The position numbers and the translations under genes were made by a program. From positions 1 to 10,628 of the forward strand of contig JAOXYC010230904.1 of NCBI GenBank assembly GCA_028565715.1: a stretch of 10,628 nucleotides of DNA, written 5' to 3'. This stretch comes from Phoronis pallida. Its lineage: Eukaryota > Phoronida > Phoronidae. Below, one piece after another: positions 7,701 to 10,628 of this stretch (position 1 is its first letter; each line of letters begins with the position of its first letter). Below the pieces are notes generated by a model that searched no databases, had not been told where the DNA came from, and was given only the letters and a program-made list of their open reading frames with translations.

Positions 7701-8608
7701 TTATAAGCCTGCCAATCAATTTCATTCAACTCCGCCTCACTATCAGAACTAGAGCTCTCCTGTACCTGGAGAGACAAATCATCACCAGTCTCTTTCCTGA
7801 AATCACCAGTGCATTGTCCAATCAAAACACGGGACTGGTTTCCATGGTTCACTTCCTTTAAATCTATATCACTTTGAGATTCAATAATTTCTGTCCCATA
7901 CTGCCCTTCAGTCCTTTGCAATATGGGATTATGATAATCTCCCCTATTCCTTTCTGTCTTATGTCTGGGTGTTTTGCCATCATCCTCTTTCCTACGATGC
8001 TTTCTATGTCTGCTGTACTGTGTATCATCACTATCTGAATCCCTTATATGTTCTCTGCTTCTGTCCTTGTCAGAGCCATGTCTATCACTATATCTGGAAT
8101 TTTTATCATAATAATCACGATCCCGTTTCCTTTCTTTCGTGTCTTTCACCCTATCGTTATGATTTCCTAATCTATCATATTCATCATGTTTTTGCTGATG
8201 ATCTTCTACAGATGCATGTCTTGAAGAATTTCTACATCTTCCAGAATCATCATGTTTCTGCAGCTGGTCTTCAGCTTCAGGGACTTCTGAAGATCCATGT
8301 CTATCAGCACTTGAAGAGTATCTTCTATATCTGTCATGACTATCATATTTCTGCTTATCATGCTTATAGCGCCTGGACTCTGCTTGGTCCTTCATCTTAA
8401 GAGTCTGTTTGTCTGACAAAACACGCTTATCTCTATTATGAAGGAAGTCTGCAGAGTCTTTAGGGAACAATGCTTCAGAATTATCATCCTCAATGTTTGA
8501 TTCTTTCTCGTACTTTTCCTCTCCTTGACCCTTGGACTTATGTCTCTTATGCTTCTTTTTATGCTTGTGGTGTTTCTTTCTTGGTGGTGGCAACTCCCCA
8601 TCAGACAT
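1580..8608 (-). CDS. DHX34: DHX34-like DEAH/RHA RNA helicase, 5' part of gene, 11 coding exons (3' end missing)
   Basis: The gene encodes an ATP-dependent RNA helicase. In vertebrates DHX34 acts in nonsense-mediated mRNA decay, binding UPF1 and SMG1 and promoting UPF1 phosphorylation. Joining eleven exons with GT/AG borders gives one unbroken frame of about 813 residues. Visible domains are a basic, Ser-rich extension (1-294), the conserved DHX34 N-terminal region starting near the IDW at 297-299, and RecA-like domain 1 with [10 protein letters not shown] (456-465), TQPRRIA (481-487), DEVH (550-553) and SAT (582-584). RecA-like domain 2 follows with FLSG (655-658), [13 protein letters not shown] (710-722) and QRKGRAGRTG (758-767). 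DEVH in place of DEAH and the LQEFWIS segment before motif VI fit DHX34 better than DHX33, DHX35 or DHX15. The vertebrate protein continues several hundred residues further; that part is not in the window. No frameshift or internal stop was found. Confidence 0.95.
2160..2256 (-). CDS. DHX34: DHX34 exon 10: first half of motif VI (residues 732-763 plus one base)
   Basis: A TTCATAG acceptor leads into [20 protein letters not shown] and then [12 protein letters not shown]. The first base of the next Gly codon precedes a GTTTGT donor, so motif VI is split between exons. The QEFWIS(R/Q)[11 protein letters not shown] context is typical of DHX34. Intron 10 (1728-2159, 432 bases) is AT-rich and featureless. 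Confidence 0.95.
2434..2501. repeat. Imperfect inverted repeat in DHX34 intron 9
   Basis: GGTGCCATTATTTTCAT (2434-2450) pairs with ATGAAAATTATTGCACC (2485-2501) at 15 of 17 positions. The spacer is 34 bases and the flanks are partly complementary. A third related copy in direct orientation (GTGCCCAATATTTTAATGAA) starts near 2467. It may be a decayed palindromic element; no clear target duplication was found. Confidence 0.5.
2807..2914 (-). CDS. DHX34: DHX34 exon 9: motif V (residues 696-731)
   Basis: Exactly 36 codons, phase 0, with a TTCCCAG acceptor and a GTTAGT donor. It reads [20 protein letters not shown] and then [16 protein letters not shown]. The STNIAETS(V/L)TI core is motif V of DEAH helicases and contacts RNA and the ATP site. 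Intron 9 (2257-2806, 550 bases) includes an imperfect inverted repeat at 2434-2501, annotated separately. Confidence 0.96.
2976..3057. mobile_element. 82-base inverted-repeat mini-element in DHX34 intron 8
   Basis: AAGATACCGTCTCCTCG at the left end is mirrored by CAAGGAGACAGTATCTT at the right end, with one mismatch over about 17 bases. TAAT lies directly on both sides (2972-2975 and 3058-3061), which looks like a target-site duplication. The interior (about 48 bases) has no coding capacity. This fits a very short MITE or a hairpin-like deletion derivative. The family is unknown, and TA could equally be the duplicated site. Confidence 0.6.
3619..3774 (-). CDS. DHX34: DHX34 exon 8: motif IV region (residues 644-695)
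   Basis: Exactly 52 codons, phase 0. It encodes [19 protein letters not shown], the domain 2 opening with motif IV FLSG (the family norm is FLxG), then [18 protein letters not shown]. Borders are a GTTTAG acceptor and a GTACCA donor. Intron 8 (2915-3618, 704 bases) is the second longest traced in full and contains an 82-base inverted-repeat element, annotated separately. Confidence 0.95.
4085..4210 (-). CDS. DHX34: DHX34 exon 7: linker and start of RecA2 (residues 602-643)
   Basis: Exactly 42 codons, phase 0, from a TTGTAG acceptor to a GTTTGT donor. [14 protein letters not shown] is the standard DEAH-family sequence after motif III, and [16 protein letters not shown] matches the LDPRPFLRVLESIDHK-like stretch of vertebrate DHX34. 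The Met codon one codon into the exon is not a start; it arises only if the frame is read from the intron. Intron 7 (3775-4084, 310 bases) is AT-rich without features. Confidence 0.94.
4522..4671 (-). CDS. DHX34: DHX34 exon 6: VHERH and SAT motif III (residues 552-601)
   Basis: Exactly 50 codons, phase 0, with a CCTAG acceptor and a GTAACG donor. It begins [16 protein letters not shown], completing the DEVH box, and carries [15 protein letters not shown]. The SAT motif couples ATP hydrolysis to unwinding. The end, GAPVVK, leads into the linker between RecA domains. Intron 6 (4211-4521, 311 bases) shows nothing of note. Confidence 0.95.
5005..5052 (+). repeat. Left terminal inverted repeat of the intron 5 MITE
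   Basis: Starts GGGCTATTCAAGC right after TTA and includes TACCCCGGGGGTGGAAGAA and a T run. Compared with the right end it lacks one base in the C/G core and differs at a few others. Confidence 0.85.
5470..5516 (-). repeat. Right terminal inverted repeat of the intron 5 MITE
   Basis: Read on the minus strand it starts GGGCTATTCCAGCC and includes TACCCCTGGGGGTGGAAGA and a T run. It ends at 5516 and is followed by the TTA duplication and the DHX34 splice donor region. Confidence 0.85.
5529..5786 (-). CDS. DHX34: DHX34 exon 5: motifs Ia and Ib and first half of DEVH box (residues 466-551)
   Basis: Phase 0 at both ends, 86 codons. It starts [20 protein letters not shown] and ends VLIVDE, so the Walker B Asp and Glu are the last two codons and the VH comes from exon 6. 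The conserved [14 protein letters not shown] (motif Ib region) is present. The donor reads GAG|GTGGGTTG. Only nine intron bases separate it from the target duplication of a 512-base transposon. Intron 5 (4672-5528, 857 bases) would be about 342 bases without that insertion. Confidence 0.96.
6288..6425 (-). CDS. DHX34: DHX34 exon 4: Walker A / motif I (residues 420-465)
   Basis: The exon encodes 46 whole codons, [18 protein letters not shown] followed by [15 protein letters not shown]. The P-loop lysine (about K462) and threonine that bind ATP phosphates and magnesium are intact. It ends with the Gln of motif I, with a GTGTGT donor. Intron 4 (5787-6287, 501 bases) contains a 72-codon plus-strand open stretch that resembles no protein and is probably chance. 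Confidence 0.95.
6672..6754 (-). CDS. DHX34: DHX34 exon 3 (residues 392-419)
   Basis: It lies between a TTTCAG acceptor and a GTATTT donor, entering in phase 1 and leaving in phase 0. It encodes [16 protein letters not shown], the counterpart of the ALLHYLDFGQKQ segment just ahead of the helicase core. It is the shortest coding exon here (83 bases). Intron 3 (6426-6671, 246 bases) is AT-rich. Confidence 0.92.
7130..7264 (-). CDS. DHX34: DHX34 exon 2 (residues 347-391)
   Basis: A TTTCAG acceptor precedes it and a GTAAAT donor follows; both borders are phase 1. It encodes a basic linker and then [14 protein letters not shown], matching the PRTYDPRYRINL-type segment of vertebrate DHX34, which supports the exon independently of its splice sites. 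Intron 2 (6755-7129, 375 bases) is AT-rich with no recognisable feature. Confidence 0.9.
7570..8608 (-). CDS. DHX34: DHX34 exon 1: start codon, basic extension, conserved N-terminal region (residues 1-346 plus one base)
   Basis: The ATG at 8606-8608 has A at -3 and an in-frame TAA four codons upstream (8618-8620), so it is the first possible start in this exon. Residues 10-26 are almost all Lys, His and Arg. Residues about 30-48 are acidic. Residues about 57-240 are rich in Arg, Asp, His, Ser and Tyr, with two related blocks centred on [10 protein letters not shown] and [11 protein letters not shown] Ser/Asp/Glu run ([10 protein letters not shown]) precedes the conserved segment from about residue 295 ([10 protein letters not shown], then [11 protein letters not shown]), which matches the start of vertebrate DHX34. 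The exon ends in phase 1 at a GTAAAA donor. Intron 1 (7265-7569, 305 bases) shows nothing recognisable. Confidence 0.95.
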
Positions 8609-8627
8609 TTTGGAACTTTAAAGTCTG
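8609..8627 (-). promoter_or_regulatory. Probable 3' splice site in the DHX34 5' untranslated region
   Basis: On the minus strand a T-rich run followed by TTTCAG (AG at 8625-8626) lies 16 bases upstream of the ATG. It looks like a real acceptor, which implies a non-coding first exon further right, either in 8640-10628 or beyond the window. I could not identify that exon or a promoter. The alternative is that transcription starts near here and the match is chance. Confidence 0.45.
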
Positions 8628-8873
8628 AAATACAAAACATTTTATAGTTATTGTCTCACTGTATCATCAACAGTTAAATGTCTTTTTGAGAAACTAATGT
8701 TTCGACCTGGATTGAAATTAATACAAGAAAAATAGCTATACAGAAAATACCAAGTTAAACTTTCAAATTTATGGAATTTAGCAGACAAGAATCAGGCATC
8801 TAATTAATACAATGTAATAAGTGAGAGGGACTTGTGCAATTCAAAAGGCCAGCATCAGGACATAGCCTACCTG
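8625..8873. other. Region upstream of the DHX34 start codon, no gene seen
   Basis: AT-rich sequence between the exon 1 acceptor and the satellite array. No TATA box, clear splice donor or coding stretch for the minus-strand gene was recognised. If a non-coding exon exists upstream, this stretch is the 3' part of its intron. Confidence 0.5.
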
Positions 8874-9673
8874 AATCGACAGCTAAGCGTCGCAGAGCAA
8901 TGGAACACCCTGTAACTTCAATCTTCTATGAGTGTCCATTTGTGAGGAGCATAAATCGACAACTAAGTGTCGCAGAACTATGGAACACCCTGTATCCTCA
9001 ATGTTCTATAATTGTCCTATTGAGAGCAGCATGAATCGACAGCTAAGTGTCGCAGAACTATGGAACACCCTGTATCTTCAATCTTCTACGAGTGTCCATT
9101 TGTGAGGAGCATAAATCAACACCTTAGTGTCACAGAACTATGGAACACCCTGTATCCTCAATGTTCTATGATTGTCCTTTTGAGAGGAGCATGAATCGAC
9201 AGCTAAGTGTCACAGAACTATGGAACACCCTGTTTCTTCAATCTTCTATGAGTGTCCATTTGTGAGGAGCATAAATCGACAACTAAGTGTCGCAGAACTA
9301 TGGAACACCCTGTATCCTCAATGTTCTATAATTGTCCTTTTGAGAGCAGCATGAATCGACAGCTAAGTGTCGCAGAACTATGGAACACCCTGTATCTTCA
9401 ATCTTCTATGAGTGTCCATTTATGAGGAGCATAAATCAACACCTTAGTGTCGCAGAACTATGGAACACCCTGTATCCTCAATGTTCTATGATTGTCCATT
9501 TGGGAGGAGCATGAATCGACAGCTAAGTGTCGCAGAACTATGGAACACCCTGTATCTTCAATCTTCTATGATTGTCCATTTGGGAGGAGCATGAATCGAC
9601 AGCTAAGTGTCGCAGAACTATGGAACACCCTGTATCCCCAATGTTCTATGATTGTCTTTTTGGGAGAATCATG
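8874..9673. repeat. Tandem satellite: ten 80-base units with 160- and 320-base higher-order pattern
   Basis: Units begin at AATC(G/A)AC at 8874, 8954, 9034, 9114, 9194, 9274, 9354, 9434, 9514 and 9594, always 80 bases apart with no indel. The core is AAGTGTCGCAGAACTATGG followed by AACACCCTGTAT. Odd units carry CAATCTTCTA and even units CAATGTTCTA. Even units also alternate between CGACAACTAAG (8954, 9274) and CAACACCTTAG (9114, 9434), so units 1-4 and 5-8 form two 320-base super-units. Unit 1 is more diverged (AAGCGTCGCAGAGCAATGG), as expected at an array edge. Because 80 is not a multiple of three, open frames through it change frame at each unit and are not genes. I do not recognise the family. 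Confidence 0.95.
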
Positions 9674-10168
9674 TGAGGCATTCATTTGATTTCCTCCCGA
9701 GTACTATACTCTGTGGTGATGTCCCATTCATCACAATATTCAAAGACTGATGTGGTAGGGGTAGCCTGTCCAACATCCACATCAAGGGGAATGGGGCCAG
9801 GGCTTGCAATCACCGGTAGAGAATGGGGATTATCAATTCAGTTGAATTAGAACGATCATCATGATGTCCTGTATAAAGATCCTATCCCGTACGACTCAGA
9901 TCCCAAATATCACAGACTAGTGGGCGCTATGGACGGGATTCTCTGTCTTCAAAAGGGGCACTACAGGGGACACAGCTGGGGATTCTCTTAGGGAATGGGA
10001 ATAAGTTCAAAAAGGTTTTTGGAGGACTTGACATTGTACTGGTGCATCATAAGTCATTACGGTATTGGCTTATTTTTTCAGCTTTGATATTATTGACCCC
10101 ATTCAAAACTGCAACTTAGCAAGGGTTCTGGTGCAACGTGCAAGGCAAAACATGGGCAACAGGACACG
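9674..10168. other. Unassigned sequence right of the satellite
   Basis: This part is less AT-rich than the introns. It contains a 51-codon open stretch plus stop on the minus strand (9682-9837) that I do not recognise. At about 9911-9955 there is a faint resemblance to a satellite unit (CACAGA, GCTATGGA, CTCTGTCTTCAAAA). It may be a decayed mobile element. Confidence 0.4.
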
Positions 10169-10245
10169 ATTCGACATCAAAGTGTCGCAGAGCTTAGGAA
10201 TACTCTGTATCTTCAAAAATCTCAGCCACTGTCCATAAGAGCTCA
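10169..10245 (+). repeat. Isolated, diverged copy of the 80-base satellite unit
   Basis: The stretch ATTCGAC, AAAGTGTCGCAGAGCTTAGG, CTCTGTATCTTCAA, CTGTCCAT and GAGCTC follows the satellite unit in the same order and orientation, with a length of about 77 instead of 80. It stands alone about 500 bases past the array. It may be an ancestral unit or a remnant of a longer array. Confidence 0.75.
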
Positions 10246-10628
10246 GTTATTATTAGTTGTGTTGTTTTGTGATCACCCAGATATCACAATTATTATAGTC
10301 CAGATTACTAAGCACTAAGCAGATTATGCGTTGAAATGATGAGGAGAAAATAAGTGGTGGTTCCCCTTACAATTGAGAAGGGGAGCCCGGGTCAGTTCCA
10401 AAAGGCAGTTCAATGAATTTAAATAACTTGAAAATGTTTAAATTAAAGACATGGTGAAACAACTGAGCTTCTTTAAATCTTAAGGTAAAACTAAATCATC
10501 ACTTTGTATTAAAATTAACACTAAGCAATTTTAATTAATTATCCAAATTTATTTTTATGCATCTCATTTTGTTTCTTATTAGGATATAAAAAGGATTCAA
10601 CGATTTCAACAAATTTATCTCGAATAAG
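10246..10628. other. AT-rich right flank, no gene seen
   Basis: No supported coding or RNA gene. A near-palindrome (TCCCCTTACAATTGAGAAGGGGA) lies at 10362-10384. A TATAAAAA at 10585-10592 reads toward the right edge and could be a TATA box for a gene outside the window, but such motifs are common by chance in AT-rich DNA. Confidence 0.4.

Noticed and set aside
7969-8400. 143-codon plus-strand open frame opposite DHX34 exon 1
   Set aside because: It is the antisense shadow of the low-complexity Lys/His/Asp/Ser-rich exon, giving a His/Tyr/Cys-rich peptide with no recognisable family.
8392-8640. 82-codon minus-strand frame overlapping the DHX34 start
   Set aside because: A different frame of the same exon that reads through the probable acceptor. 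The conserved protein is in the other frame.
8834-9689. Open frames of 65-66 codons within the satellite (8834-9034 and 9492-9689, plus strand)
   Set aside because: They are translations of 80-base repeats. The frame shifts every unit and the two peptides are the same repeat read twice, so coding is not supported.
10053-10238. 61-codon plus-strand open stretch with a TTTTTTCAG inside it
   Set aside because: It runs across the diverged satellite unit, has no recognisable homology, and its length is within chance for this composition.
1-10628. Searched for CRISPR arrays, tRNA and rRNA genes
   Set aside because: No tRNA cloverleaf or rRNA core was recognised. The only regular tandem repeat is the 80-base satellite, whose units have no unique spacers between them, and the genes are eukaryotic.

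Overview
The window looks like nuclear DNA of an invertebrate animal, most plausibly a marine deuterostome or lophotrochozoan. It is AT-rich. It carries one intron-rich gene with introns of about 250 to 860 bases, a C-type-lectin-like terminal exon, short inverted-repeat transposons and a tandem satellite. I cannot name the species.

The main gene is on the minus strand. Eleven coding exons between 8608 and 1580 were traced by splice sites, unbroken reading frame and protein family. They encode about the first 813 residues of DHX34, a DEAH/RHA-type RNA helicase of nonsense-mediated mRNA decay. All helicase motifs are present: [32 protein letters not shown] and QRKGRAGRTG. Exon 1 adds a long Lys/His/Arg/Ser/Asp-rich N-terminal extension of about 294 residues before the conserved DHX34 N-terminal region. 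After exon 11 the frame needs another exon (family sequence continues with helicase-associated and C-terminal domains), but none is seen in the remaining 1579 bases to the left edge.

Region by region: 1-627 is AT-rich with an imperfect TCA microsatellite. 628-767 is a plus-strand terminal exon resembling the end of a C-type lectin domain, followed by an AATAAA at 806. It lies antisense to DHX34, in the place where intron 11 should be. 969-1350 is a probable pogo/Tigger-like non-autonomous element built around a repeated TAGTTTGCAC motif. 1580-8608 holds the DHX34 exons. Intron 8 carries an 82-base inverted-repeat mini-element, and intron 5 carries a 512-base MITE that ends nine bases from a 5' splice site. 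8874-9673 is a satellite of exactly ten 80-base units with a 320-base higher-order pattern. 9674-10628 is largely unassigned, with one isolated diverged satellite unit.

Only DHX34 and the lectin-like exon are supported as protein-coding. Other open frames are shadows of exons, lie inside repeats, or are short stretches without recognisable homology. I found no new multi-gene system. The less ordinary points are the satellite's layered periodicity, the MITE beside the splice donor of the exon ending in DE of the DEVH box, the long basic extension of DHX34, and the lectin exon where DHX34 should continue.
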